DNA from: Algibacter sp045066735
GTDB taxonomy: Bacteria; Bacteroidota; Bacteroidia; Flavobacteriales; Flavobacteriaceae
Length of the DNA stretch: 64,000 bases
Assembly: GCF_045066735.1 (NCBI RefSeq)
Contig: NZ_JBISHH010000024.1
Coordinates: forward strand, 682,001-746,000
Direction: 5' to 3'
The notes under the pieces were generated by a model, which searched no databases, was not told where the DNA came from, and saw only the letters and a program-made list of their open reading frames with translations. The translations under genes and the position numbers were made by a program. Positions 1 to 10,000 of the stretch are shown here, in pieces (the stretch's first letter is position 1; each line of letters opens with the position of its first letter).

Positions 1-61
1 TGTATTATTTATGGTGCCTTTTATAGTTCCAGATTGTGAAAAACTGAAAATACTGAGCCGT

Positions 62-94
62 AAAAAAAGTTATTAAAGTAACTGATACTTTAAT
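62..94 (-). terminator. Intrinsic terminator of the HD-PycTM gene
   Basis: A 9-bp inverted repeat (ATTAAAGTA at 72-80, TACTTTAAT at 86-94, 5-nt loop) lies just past the minus-strand stop codon at 111. Read on the minus strand, it is followed by a run of T residues (A-run at 62-68 on the plus strand). This is the layout of a rho-independent terminator for the leftward gene. Confidence 0.6.
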
Positions 95-110
95 TTATGG
101 AAGAAATAGA

Positions 111-1307
111 CTATACGAGTATTCCTGCTGAGTAAAATGAAATAATAAAGGCTATAACGCTCACTATTATACCAATCATGAAGACAGTATAAGTGAGCCT
201 GAGTATTTTGTATTTTTTGTCTAAAACCAAGCCTAAAAAGTATAAATCTTTTTTCATTGAAGAATAGAGGTAGTCTCGATCTTGCATCATTTCTCCCATG
301 GCCCATTCAAAATCCTGAAGGCTCATTTTATGGAAATTCCCGAAGAATAATAAATTAACCTGCTTATTAGCAACATCTTCTTTTGTAAACTTTCCTCTTG
401 TTACATTAGGGCGTGTAGCCATAATAGATAAAATTATAGAAGCTACGGTAAACATAACAAAAATTATAGTTGGAGTAATTAAGTAACCATTAGACGGGTT
501 ATCTAGTTTAGATGCTAGGTTAGATAATACTAACGAAACAATAATAGCATTTACAGATAGTAAAATATTGGCTTTAGTATCGGCAATATTACTAAGTGTG
601 ATGTGGTTTTTTAAGGTTACTCTAAACATGGTTTCAATGCCGCGTTCTGGTAATTCTATTTTTTCTTTTTTGAACTTTAATTCAGCTTTTTTTTGAGCAA
701 GTTTACCAGTATCTAACTTAATTTTTTTCTTTCTATTAATTAAATTAGCTAGGTTTTTACCCTTGCGTTTTTCCCAATTAGCGGCAGCTTCATTAGTAAA
801 AAAGCGATGTTTTGTGCTTAAAAAGACAATGTTTTCTTCTAGCCATTCGCCTTCTGTTATTCTGTAATTACTGAGAAGTTCCCATTCTTTTCTTAGCAAT
901 TCTGAAATGTCACCGTAGTTTTTACTCCCAATATGTGCGCAATCTGCATCTTTTATAATTTTTTCAAGAATAGTGCTTGGAATAACACCCATTTTTGTAG
1001 CCATAATAATATTGGAAACCGTAACGATATCTTCCTCGCTACAAGCTTGTGTTTTAAGAAATTCTTTAGCTATTAAAACACTTGCTTCTTCATGATTGTT
1101 GGTGTCCTTTGTATATCCGGTATCGTGAAACCAGGCGGCAACTAAAAGTAATTCTTTTTGTTTGTCATCAATTTTTATCAGTTCTGCTAATTCAGTAGCT
1201 TTGTTTACAACAAGTTGCGTGTGCGGAATGTTGTGGTAGGTAAACTCCGGAGTTAACTTTTCATTGAGAAGGTTGATAACAAATTTTTCAGCTTCAGCTA
1301 TAAGCAT
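111..1307 (-). CDS. HD-domain phosphohydrolase fused to Pycsar-effector-like TM domain
   Basis: This 398-residue protein has two parts. Residues 15-130 carry the HD metal-binding pattern: H25/H29, the H61-D62 doublet, H72 and D120/D122. That predicts a metal-dependent phosphohydrolase, possibly on a nucleotide or cyclic nucleotide. Residues 225-398 begin with the NHITLSNIADTKAN signature and continue with hydrophobic segments at about 247-265, 276-296 and 372-395. This matches the transmembrane domain known from Pycsar anti-phage effectors (PycTM/DUF5706 type). A Lys-rich linker (175-220) joins them. The gene stands alone, divergent from msrB, with its own terminator. No cyclase gene lies beside it, so a role in defence is inference; a housekeeping nucleotide-signalling role is also possible. 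The HD call is firm; the TM-domain family assignment is from memory of the motif. Confidence 0.8.
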   Translation of the reverse strand: MLIAEAEKFVINLLNEKLTPEFTYHNIPHTQLVVNKATELAELIKIDDKQKELLLVAAWFHDTGYTKDTNNHEEASVLIAKEFLKTQACSEEDIVTVSNIIMATKMGVIPSTILEKIIKDADCAHIGSKNYGDISELLRKEWELLSNYRITEGEWLEENIVFLSTKHRFFTNEAAANWEKRKGKNLANLINRKKKIKLDTGKLAQKKAELKFKKEKIELPERGIETMFRVTLKNHITLSNIADTKANILLSVNAIIVSLVLSNLASKLDNPSNGYLITPTIIFVMFTVASIILSIMATRPNVTRGKFTKEDVANKQVNLLFFGNFHKMSLQDFEWAMGEMMQDRDYLYSSMKKDLYFLGLVLDKKYKILRLTYTVFMIGIIVSVIAFIISFYSAGILV

Positions 1308-1516
1308 ATGTAAAACGTGTAAAAAGATTATTTAGTAAAAGTACGAAACTTTAAAAGATCAAAATATAATTACTATAGTAACGCTATTATTTGTCGTAAA
1401 TTTAGTGAATGCTTTCATATTTGGTTAATGTAGAGAAATAGTAAGGTTTTTAACCTGTTTTCGACTATATTTTGGAAATGAGAGTATATTAATTAATAAA
1501 AGAAAAGGAATAAAAT

Positions 1517-1963
1517 ATGCTAACTTGGAAAGATATTATTAATTTTTCGGTTAATGGAAATCCAGCACCAGATAAGCGTGTTGAAAAAACAGAAACTGAA
1601 TGGAAGGCTCAATTAACACCTGAGCAATTTAGAGTAACACGATTAAAAGGTACCGAGAGTCCGCATAGTGGAGCGCTTTGTACGGCTCATGATGCTGGTA
1701 AATATAATTGCGTGTGTTGCAATACGCCTCTTTTCGATTCTACAATAAAGTTTAGTTCGGGAACGGGATGGCCTAGTTTTACACAACCTATAAAAGAAAA
1801 TGCTATTAAGTACGAGCGCGACACGAGCTATGGTATGGTTCGCGTTGAGGTGATGTGTAATACTTGCGATGCGCATTTGGGGCATATATTTCCAGATGGT
1901 CCAGAACCTAGTGGGTTACGTTATTGCGTAAACTCGGAATCCATGCAATTAGAAAAAGCATAA
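1517..1963 (+). CDS. msrB: Peptide-methionine (R)-S-oxide reductase MsrB
   Basis: MsrB reduces the R epimer of methionine sulfoxide in oxidised proteins. The 148-residue sequence has the full family pattern: two zinc CxxC pairs (C65/C68 in the GKYNCVCC stretch and C114/C117 in MCNTCDAH), the SGTGWPSF core at 81-88, the HLGHIFPDGP-type loop near 120-129, and the catalytic cysteine C137 in RYCVNS. Length is normal for a stand-alone MsrB. No signal peptide is visible, so it is predicted to be cytoplasmic. It is the first gene of a same-strand run (msrB, msrA, selO, aldo/keto reductase, second msrA, OsmC fusion) that looks like a protein-oxidation repair operon. Confidence 0.97.
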   Translation: MLTWKDIINFSVNGNPAPDKRVEKTETEWKAQLTPEQFRVTRLKGTESPHSGALCTAHDAGKYNCVCCNTPLFDSTIKFSSGTGWPSFTQPIKENAIKYERDTSYGMVRVEVMCNTCDAHLGHIFPDGPEPSGLRYCVNSESMQLEKA

Positions 1964-2020
1964 TTCAATCTAATAATCTCTTGTTTGGTTTGTTATCGAG
2001 CGGGTTTAAATTAAAAAGAA

Positions 2021-2563
2021 ATGCAAAATAAAAATATACAATTCGCCACATTTGGTGGAGGCTGTTTTTGGTGTACGGAAGCTGTTTTTCAAGAGGTAAA
2101 AGGTGTGGAGAAAGTGGTCTCTGGTTATGCAGGAGGTAATGTGCCTGGCCATCCTACCTATCGAGAAATTTGTTCTGGGTTAACGGGGCATGCCGAGGTT
2201 ATTCAAATAACATTTAATGCCAATGAGATCTCATATCTCGATTTGTTAACTATTTTCATGACTACTCACGATCCTACAACCCTAAACAGGCAAGGTGCAG
2301 ATAAGGGGACGCAGTATCGTTCAGTTATTTATTACCATAGTAGCGAGCAAAAGGAACTTGCGGAATTGGTTTTAAAAGAAATGAAAGCTTATTTTGAAAA
2401 CCCAATAGTTACTGAATTATCAGAATTGCCTAAGTTTTTTGAAGCAGAAAAAGAACATCAAAATTACTATAGAGATAATGAAACACAAGGCTATTGTAGT
2501 TTTGTAATTACACCTAAATTAGCTAAACTTAGGAGTATGCATGCCGATAAGTTGAAGCGTTAG
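2021..2563 (+). CDS. msrA: Peptide-methionine (S)-S-oxide reductase MsrA
   Basis: MsrA reduces the S epimer of methionine sulfoxide, complementing the MsrB encoded 57 bp upstream. The 180-residue protein contains the catalytic motif GGGCFWC with C15 as the nucleophile. It also has the substrate-site stretch HDPTTLNRQGADKGTQYRS and the EKEHQNYY segment near the C-terminus. It lacks a signal peptide and is the usual length for a cytoplasmic single-domain MsrA. The second cysteine of the motif (C18) is less common and may act in recycling; that is inference. A divergent paralogue lies further down the same run (5156-5644). Confidence 0.97.
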   Translation: MQNKNIQFATFGGGCFWCTEAVFQEVKGVEKVVSGYAGGNVPGHPTYREICSGLTGHAEVIQITFNANEISYLDLLTIFMTTHDPTTLNRQGADKGTQYRSVIYYHSSEQKELAELVLKEMKAYFENPIVTELSELPKFFEAEKEHQNYYRDNETQGYCSFVITPKLAKLRSMHADKLKR

Positions 2564-2615
2564 TCTATTTGTTTATCTTATACGTTTAGAGTTATTTAAG
2601 CTAAAAATATTATTT

Positions 2616-4178
2616 ATGAAACTCAATATACAAGATACATTTAATAAAGAATTACCTGCCGATCCAATACTCGAAAACACACGAAGACAGGTTGAAAATG
2701 TTTGCTTTTCTTTTGTAACGCCAAAACAAACCGCAAAGCCAGAGTTATTACATGTGTCTCCGGAAATGTTGGAGAGTTTGGGTTTAACAGAAGCAGATGC
2801 AAAAAGGACAACGTTTTTAAATGTATTAACAGGAAATGAAGTTTACCCAAATACAAATCCTTTTGCTATGTGCTATGGTGGACATCAATTTGGTAATTGG
2901 GCAGGTCAATTAGGTGATGGTCGTGCTATTAATTTATTTGAAGTAGAACACAATAATAAACATTGGGCAGTACAATTAAAAGGGTCGGGAGAAACACCAT
3001 ATTCTAGAACGGCCGATGGTTTGGCAGTGTTACGTTCTTCCGTTCGGGAATACTTATGCAGCGAAGCTATGTTCCATTTAGGAGTGCCAACTACCAGAGC
3101 TTTATCTTTAGCCTTATCTGGCGATCAAGTGTTACGCGATATGCTTTATGATGGTAATGCAGCTTACGAAAAAGGAGCTATCGTTTCTCGTGTTGCACCT
3201 AGTTTTTTACGCTTCGGAAGTTTTCAAATATTAGCCGCTAGAGGCAATACTGAAACTTTAAAGACACTTACAGATTATACCATCTCTAACTTTTTTCCTG
3301 AGTTAGGTAAACCTTCAAAAGAAACTTATATCGCATTTTTTAATGAGGTTGCACAACGCACTTTAAAAATGATCGTAGATTGGCAACGTGTTGGCTTTGT
3401 ACATGGCGTTATGAATACCGATAATATGTCTATTCTTGGTTTAACCATAGATTACGGGCCTTACGGTTGGTTAGAGGATTTTAATTATGGTTGGACTCCG
3501 AACACAACAGACAGTCAGCATAAAAGATATCGTTACGGAAATCAGCCCAATATGGGGCTTTGGAATTTATACCAACTAGCTAATGCATTATATCCATTAA
3601 TTGAAGATGTAGAGCCATTGCAAGAGGTTTTAGATACATATCAAATAGGTTTTGATGAGCAATCTCTTGCTATGATGCGCAATAAATTAGGGTTTAAAGA
3701 AGAAGATGAAAATGATAAAATTTTAATTCAACAACTAGAAGAAAACCTTCATTTAACAGAAACGGATATGACGATTTTCTTCAGAAGTTTAAGTAACTTT
3801 TCAGAAGAAAATCCTTCCAAAGGCATTTCAATAGTGAAAGATGCTTTTTATAATTTAAATGAAGTTGAAGGTGCTATTGAAACCAAATGGCAGATTTGGT
3901 TTGAAGCTTATGCGAAACGTTTAAATGTTGAAACAGTTTCTTCCGAAGATAGAAAAGTAAAAATGAACGCTGTAAATCCGAAGTATGTTTTACGAAATTA
4001 TATGTCGCAGTTAGCTATTGATGATGCCGATAAAGGCGATTATAAATTAATAGATACGTTATTTAATCTTCTAAAAAAACCTTACGACGAGCAGCCTGAG
4101 AATGAAAAATGGTTCGCAAAAAGACCAGAGTGGGCCCGACATAAAGTAGGGTGTTCTATGCTATCCTGTAGTTCATAA
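2616..4178 (+). CDS. selO: SelO pseudokinase-fold protein adenylyltransferase
   Basis: SelO family enzymes have a kinase fold with flipped ATP binding and transfer AMP to protein Ser/Thr/Tyr residues; in E. coli targets include redox proteins. The 520-residue length is typical. Seen here: the GGHQFGNWAGQLGDGRA segment, the KGSGETPYSRTADG loop, the HGVMNTDN motif starting at H263 (metal-binding N270) and the DYGPYGW motif at D279. The last residues, CSMLSCSS, place C518 at the antepenultimate position that is selenocysteine in animal SelO and a redox-active cysteine in the bacterial enzyme. The gene sits between msrA and an aldo/keto reductase, which fits a role in oxidative-stress adaptation. 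Confidence 0.95.
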   Translation: MKLNIQDTFNKELPADPILENTRRQVENVCFSFVTPKQTAKPELLHVSPEMLESLGLTEADAKRTTFLNVLTGNEVYPNTNPFAMCYGGHQFGNWAGQLGDGRAINLFEVEHNNKHWAVQLKGSGETPYSRTADGLAVLRSSVREYLCSEAMFHLGVPTTRALSLALSGDQVLRDMLYDGNAAYEKGAIVSRVAPSFLRFGSFQILAARGNTETLKTLTDYTISNFFPELGKPSKETYIAFFNEVAQRTLKMIVDWQRVGFVHGVMNTDNMSILGLTIDYGPYGWLEDFNYGWTPNTTDSQHKRYRYGNQPNMGLWNLYQLANALYPLIEDVEPLQEVLDTYQIGFDEQSLAMMRNKLGFKEEDENDKILIQQLEENLHLTETDMTIFFRSLSNFSEENPSKGISIVKDAFYNLNEVEGAIETKWQIWFEAYAKRLNVETVSSEDRKVKMNAVNPKYVLRNYMSQLAIDDADKGDYKLIDTLFNLLKKPYDEQPENEKWFAKRPEWARHKVGCSMLSCSS

Positions 4179-4204
4179 ATTCAATATTAAAAAAAGAAAA
4201 TCAA

Positions 4205-5149
4205 ATGCAATTAGGTTTAGGAACAGCTGCTTTAGGACGACCACAATATATCAATGTGCGTCAAGATGCTATAAATACCTCTGATTTAGAGCTGTTTAAA
4301 AAAAATAGTTTTTCTGTTATAGAAGAGGCTTACAAATTAGGTGTTCGATATTTTGATACTGCGCCCGGTTATGGTTTAGCAGAGCAGTTACTGCTAGATT
4401 GGTTAAAAACTAAAAATGACCAAACTATTCAAGTAGCTACAAAATGGGGGTATACGTACACTGCAAATTTTGATGCTAACGCAAAAGTTCACGAAGTTAA
4501 AGAACACAGCTTGGAAAAACTTAAGGAGCAATGGCAGGTTTCTAAACAGTTTTTGCCATATTTAAAAGTGTACCAAATACATTCTGCGACCTTAGAAACG
4601 GGTGTTTTGGAAAACAAAGCAGTTTTAAATTATTTAGCTTTTCTAAAAAAAGAATATCAAATTAAAATAGGAATCACAACTACAGGAGCAAACCAAGTAG
4701 AAGTCATTAAAAAAGCCTTAACTGTTGAAGTTGAAAATGAATTGCTTTTTGATGTTTTTCAAGTGACTTATAACTTGCTAGATCAAAGTTTAAAAGAAGT
4801 GTTCGGTTTGTTAAAGAATGAAAATAAAAGTATTGTTATAAAAGAGGCTTTAGCCAATGGGCGTGTTTTTAGAAATAAAAATTATCCAAATTATAATGCG
4901 ATGTACACGGTTTTAGAACGTTTAGCAAATGGATATCAGGTCGGTGTAGATGCTATATGTTTACAATATGCCACACAAACCATTCCACGTAGTATTGTTT
5001 TGAGCGGAGTGAGCAATATTGAGCAGTTGCATGAGAATTTAAAAGTGAATGGGTTTGTTTTATCTCATTTAGAATTAGAGGAACTTTCGAGCTTTAAGAT
5101 AGATCCAACTCAATATTGGGGAGAGCGCAAAGCTTTACAATGGAACTAG
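4205..5149 (+). CDS. Aldo/keto reductase
   Basis: The protein has 314 residues and the aldo/keto reductase TIM-barrel pattern. The YFDTAPGYG motif supplies D51 and Y56, and the ATKWGY motif supplies K80; the later YQIHSA stretch gives the family histidine. These form the usual Asp-Tyr-Lys-His active site for NADPH-dependent reduction of carbonyls. The substrate cannot be told from sequence. It starts 26 bp after selO and stops 6 bp before the second msrA, so it is almost certainly co-transcribed with them. A role in clearing reactive aldehydes formed during oxidative stress would fit the context, but this is inference. Confidence 0.9.
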   Translation: MQLGLGTAALGRPQYINVRQDAINTSDLELFKKNSFSVIEEAYKLGVRYFDTAPGYGLAEQLLLDWLKTKNDQTIQVATKWGYTYTANFDANAKVHEVKEHSLEKLKEQWQVSKQFLPYLKVYQIHSATLETGVLENKAVLNYLAFLKKEYQIKIGITTTGANQVEVIKKALTVEVENELLFDVFQVTYNLLDQSLKEVFGLLKNENKSIVIKEALANGRVFRNKNYPNYNAMYTVLERLANGYQVGVDAICLQYATQTIPRSIVLSGVSNIEQLHENLKVNGFVLSHLELEELSSFKIDPTQYWGERKALQWN

Positions 5150-5155
5150 TTTAAA

Positions 5156-5644
5156 ATGGGCACACATACAAAAATAGCTTTAGGAGGAGGTTGCCATTGG
5201 TGCACCGAAGCTGTTTTTCAGTCTTTAAAGGGAGTCGATAAAGTAGAGCAGGGATATGTATCCTCTTTAAATCAAAATAATACCTTTTCCGAAGCTGTAA
5301 TCATTCATTTTTATGAAGATGTTATACCGTTAGAGGTTTTAGTAGAAATTCATTTGCATACCCATAAAAGCACAAGCAATCATTCTATGCGCGATAAATA
5401 TAGATCTGCTATTTATACGTTTTCCGAAGCACAAGAAATGGAAGCTATTACAGTATTAAAGAATTTTAACAATACTTTTGAAAAGACAATTATTACGGAG
5501 GTTCTGCCTTTTTCAGAATTTAAAGCTTCACGTGAGGCTATTCAAAATTATTATAAAAAGAACCCGGAAAAACCATTTTGTAAACAATTTATTAATCCGA
5601 AGTTAAAATTATTAGTAGATAAATTTTCAAAATATGTTATTTAA
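5156..5644 (+). CDS. Divergent MsrA-family protein
   Basis: A 162-residue MsrA homologue, second of two in this operon. It keeps the nucleophile region GGGCHWCTEAVF (C13) but has His where MsrA normally has Phe in the GCFW motif. The conserved HDPTTLNRQG substrate loop of the upstream MsrA is replaced by HKSTSNHSMRD. The Tyr-rich end (AIQNYYKKNPE) and the RDKYRSAIY strand are retained. The active-site changes suggest altered substrate choice or reduced activity. It begins 6 bp after the aldo/keto reductase. It could act on free methionine sulfoxide, on a specific partner, or be a decaying duplicate. Confidence 0.85.
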   Translation: MGTHTKIALGGGCHWCTEAVFQSLKGVDKVEQGYVSSLNQNNTFSEAVIIHFYEDVIPLEVLVEIHLHTHKSTSNHSMRDKYRSAIYTFSEAQEMEAITVLKNFNNTFEKTIITEVLPFSEFKASREAIQNYYKKNPEKPFCKQFINPKLKLLVDKFSKYVI

Positions 5645-5690
5645 AGTTAAGGAAAAGGATTTATAAACGACTGATATTCAAAATTAATTC

Positions 5691-6914
5691 ATGAAGAGTA
5701 CTAGACTGAAAATAGAAAATAAAAAAGGCTTATTGTTACAAGCTCAACTAGAATTGCCTGCAAACCAAAAACCGAATCGATATGCTATTTTTGCGCATTG
5801 TTTTACATGTACAAGCTCACTAAGTGCTGTAAAAAATATTAGTAGAGCCTTAACCAATTATGGTTTTGGAGTACTTCGTTTTGATTTTACTGGTCTAGGA
5901 AGAAGTGAAGGTGAATTTTCAGATAGTCATTTTTCTGCTAACGTTCAGGATTTAATTGCCGTAAGCGATTTTATGGCATCTCATTATGAGGCACCTTCTT
6001 TATTAGTTGGGCATTCTTTAGGAGGAGCGGCAGTACTTTCAGCAGCAGCGCAATTAGAGCATGTAAAAGCTGTTGCAACTGTTGGAGCTCCATCAACAGT
6101 AGGACATGTAACGCATTTGTTTTCTCATGGATTAGATAATGTTAAGGAAAAAGGCGAAGTGCAAGTAAATATTGGAGGTCGCCCTTTTAAAATTGATAAT
6201 GAGTTTGTTGAAGATTTTGGTAAAACCGATTTACCTACAGTAGTGGAGAATTTACGTAAACCGCTTTTAATTATGCATTCGCCTACAGATCAGGTTGTAG
6301 GAATTAAAAATGCTGAAGAACTTTACCATAAAGCAATGCATCCTAAAAGTTTTGTTACCTTGGATGATGCCGATCATTTACTAACAAATTCTAGAGATAG
6401 TAATTATGCTGGTAATGTTATCGGAACTTGGGTGCAGCGCTATTTTGAGCCTCAAGAGAATGATATGCTAGAAACAAACGGTGAGCAACTTGTTGGGCAT
6501 TTAAACCTAACGGAAGATAATTTTACAACCAATATACAAACCAAAAACCATAGCCTAATTGCCGACGAGCCTGCTTCTGTTGGTGGAGATGATTTTGGAC
6601 CTTCACCTTATGAGTATTTAAATGCAGGTTTAATAGCTTGTACGGCTATGACATTAAAAATGTATGCCGAACGCAAAAAATGGGATCTACAAGAAGTTTT
6701 TGTATACGTAACACATTCTAAAAAGCATAGTGACGATTTAGGGTTAGAACAAGAAAAGCCAGGATATTTAGACCATATCTCAAAAAAAATAAAGTTAATT
6801 GGTAATTTAGATGAAAAACAAAAAGCACGATTAAAAGAAATTTCGTCGCGCTGTCCTGTGCACAAAACCTTAGCCAGCGGTGTGGTGTTTAATACCACTT
6901 TAATCGAAGAATAA
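5691..6914 (+). CDS. Alpha/beta hydrolase fused to OsmC-like peroxidase domain
   Basis: This 407-residue protein is a two-domain fusion. Residues 1-255 form an alpha/beta hydrolase with the nucleophile elbow GHSLGG (Ser109), a late SPTDQVV acid and a DADHLL histidine. Residues 275-407 are OsmC/Ohr-like, with the two family cysteines in LIACTAMTLKMYAERKKW and SRCPVHKTL. OsmC-type proteins reduce organic hydroperoxides by a Cys pair. The fused hydrolase may release fatty or peptidyl substrates for the peroxidase; that is inference. It has no signal peptide. As last gene of the msr-selO run it extends the oxidative-stress theme. Such fusions are known in many bacteria. Confidence 0.92.
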   Translation: MKSTRLKIENKKGLLLQAQLELPANQKPNRYAIFAHCFTCTSSLSAVKNISRALTNYGFGVLRFDFTGLGRSEGEFSDSHFSANVQDLIAVSDFMASHYEAPSLLVGHSLGGAAVLSAAAQLEHVKAVATVGAPSTVGHVTHLFSHGLDNVKEKGEVQVNIGGRPFKIDNEFVEDFGKTDLPTVVENLRKPLLIMHSPTDQVVGIKNAEELYHKAMHPKSFVTLDDADHLLTNSRDSNYAGNVIGTWVQRYFEPQENDMLETNGEQLVGHLNLTEDNFTTNIQTKNHSLIADEPASVGGDDFGPSPYEYLNAGLIACTAMTLKMYAERKKWDLQEVFVYVTHSKKHSDDLGLEQEKPGYLDHISKKIKLIGNLDEKQKARLKEISSRCPVHKTLASGVVFNTTLIEE

Positions 6915-7047
6915 GGTTTTTAACACAAAAATCATATGTCATGCTGTATATCTTTAATTCCTATTAGGTAAAATAGGTTTTCTTAAGGTATATCTACAAT
7001 ATTCTCTTTATAAACAATTATTTTTACAGAAATTAATATCATTAATT

Positions 7048-10000
7048 ATGACTAAAACTTTACGCTACATTATATTATCTCTTTCGGTGTTTTTTATTAA
7101 TGCTTGCGCAACTTATAAAACTCAAATTAACGATGTTAGTAATGCTCAGTTTCCCAACAAGGAAATTGCCTATTCGTTTTATTTAGTTGGAGATGCAGGA
7201 AATTCACCAATGGGTTCAGAATCTGATGGATTAAGAGCGTTTAGAGAAGAAATTAATAAGGCGCCAGAACAAAGCATGGTGTTGTTTTTAGGAGATAATA
7301 TTTACCCAAAGGGATTACCTAAAAAAGGAGAAAAAGGTCGTGAGTTTGCTGAGTATCAATTAAAAATTCAGACCCAAGCAGTTAAAGATTTTAAAGGGGA
7401 GACTATTTTTATTCCCGGAAATCACGATTGGTATAGTAACGGATTAAAGGGGTTAAAGCGTCAGGAAAATTATATAGAAGATGCCTTAGGAAAAAACACG
7501 TTTTTACCAGAAGATGGTTGCCCTATTGAAAAAGTTGAAATATCTGATGATATCGAAATGATTATTGTCGATACAGAATGGTATCTGGCTAACTGGGACA
7601 AACACCCAACAATAAATGATGATTGTGAAATAAAAACACGATCTAGGTTTTTTGAAGAATTAGAAAGTTTAATAAAAAAGGCACGTGGAAAATCTACAAT
7701 AATTGCTATGCATCATCCTATGTTTACTAATGGGTTACATGGTGGTGAGTACGATTTTAAATCGCATATGCAACCCTTACCTGTTCTAGGGACTTTAAAA
7801 AACGTATTGCGCGAAACTATTGGGGTTTCGCCAGAAGATATTCAAAACAAAAGATATAACGAGCTACAAAAACGTGTAGTAACCTTAGCGCAAGAGAATG
7901 ATAAGGTTATTTTAGTTTCTGGGCACGAACATAATTTACAATATTTCGAAAAGTATAATTTAGCGCAAATAGTTAGTGGCGCAGGTTCTAAATCTACACC
8001 AACTCATAACGTTGTTGATGCCTTTTCGGCTAGTGTTCCTGGTTATGCAAGGTTAGATGTTTTTAAGGATGGATCGTCGTTTGTTAGATTTTATTCTGCA
8101 AAAGAAGATAAAGTTATTTTTCAAACTGAAGTTCATGGCCCGGATAAAAAACTAGACGAGTCTGCCTTTGAAGATTCTTTTGCTAAAACAAAAAAAGCAT
8201 CAATTTATAGTGATCAGGAGGTTGATAAAAGTGGTTTCCATAAAGCTATTTGGGGAGATCGATATCGCGAGTTTTATGGAGCAAAAGTAGAGGCACCCGT
8301 AGTAAACTTAGACACTATGTTTGGAGGCTTAACACCATCTAGAAAAGGTGGAGGGCACCAATCTAAATCACTTCAATTAAAAGATAAAACTGGTAAACGC
8401 TATGTTATGCGTGCACTTAGAAAGAGCGCTACGGTTTATTTACAAGCCATGGCTTTTAAAGATCAATACATTGCTGATGAGTTTGACGATACCGTAACAG
8501 AAAGCATTCTACTCGATTTTTACACAGGTTCTCATCCTTATGCGCCTTTTGTAACAGGTACATTGTCCGATGCGGTTAATTTATTTCATACCAATCCAAC
8601 CATTTATTATGTGCCTAAACAAAAAGCTTTAATTGGTTTTAATGATGATTTTGGTGATGAATTATATATGATTGAAGAACACGTATCCGATGGTCATGGA
8701 GATGTTGCAAGTTTTGGTTTTTCGAATAAAATTGAAAGTACCACCGACTTAATGAAAAAATTGAGAAAAGACGAAAAGTATAAGGTAGATGAAGTATCGT
8801 TTTTAAGAGCTCGTTTGTTCGATATGGTTATTGGTGATTGGGATAGACACACCGATCAATGGCGTTGGGCAGAATTTGAAAATAAAGAGACAGGAGAGGT
8901 TATCTATAAACCTATTCCACGAGATCGTGATCAGGCCTTTTCTATAATGGGCGATGGCGGATTAATGGAAGTTGCTACTAGAATTATTCCTTCGTTAAAA
9001 TTAATGGAAGGTTTTAATGACGATATTAGAAATGTAAAAGGGTTCAATTTTAGTCCGTATTCTTTAGATATGACTTTGCTAAATGAAACGAGTAGAGCCC
9101 AATGGGAATCGGAAATTAAATTCATTCAAACCAATTTAACGGCGGCAGTTATAGATGATGCTTTTACTCATTTCCCAAAGGAAGTTCAAGGCGAAAGTAC
9201 TATTGAAATGAAAAGAGTGCTACTAGAGCGTGTTAAAAATTTATCAAGGTTTGGAATGGAGTATTATAAAATACTAAATGATTGTGCTGTTGTAACCGGA
9301 ACTGATAAGGATGATTTATTTGAAATTGAAAGATTGCCTAATGGAGAGACCAGGCTTACTGTAAGCAGAATAAAGGATGGTGAAAAAGGGATAGTTATTT
9401 TTGATAAAACATACTCAAATGATGATACCAAAGAAATTTGGGTTTATGGTTTAGATGATGAAGATGAGTTTCATGCTTTTGGAGAAGGCGATCACTTAAT
9501 TAAAGTGCGTTTAATAGGTGGCCAGAATAATGATACATATAATATTGAAAACGGAAAAAAGTTGGTTTTTTATGATTATAAATCTAAGAAAAATACGATT
9601 GAAGTTAATCATGGAAGAAAGAAACTAACGGATGATTATGACACAAATGTTTACGATTTTGCTAAGCTTAAAAATAGCACGAATCAATTTGTGCCAGTTT
9701 TAGGAGCTAACCCAGACGATGGTGTGAAAATAGGATTCTTGAATACCCTTACAAATTATGGCTTTGAGAGTAATCCGTTTAGTTCTCAGCACACCTTTGG
9801 AGCATCATACTATTTCGCTACTAGTGGTTTTGATTTTGAATATACAGGTGAGTTTTCTAATGTGGTAGGCAAGTGGAATTTAGGTTTAAACGCCAAAGTT
9901 ACAAGCCCAAATTATGCTATTAACTTTTTTGGATATGGTAATAGCACGCCAAATTTAAATGCCGATGATGAAGATAATTATAGCTTAGATTATAATCGTG

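Noticed and set aside
73..306. Short minus-strand reading frame overlapping the 3' end of the HD-PycTM gene
   Set aside because: It overlaps the convincing 398-residue gene in another frame and has no recognisable content.
111..1307. Complete Pycsar defence system
   Set aside because: Only the effector-like domain is present; no uridylate or cytidylate cyclase gene is next to it and the neighbours are a redox operon.
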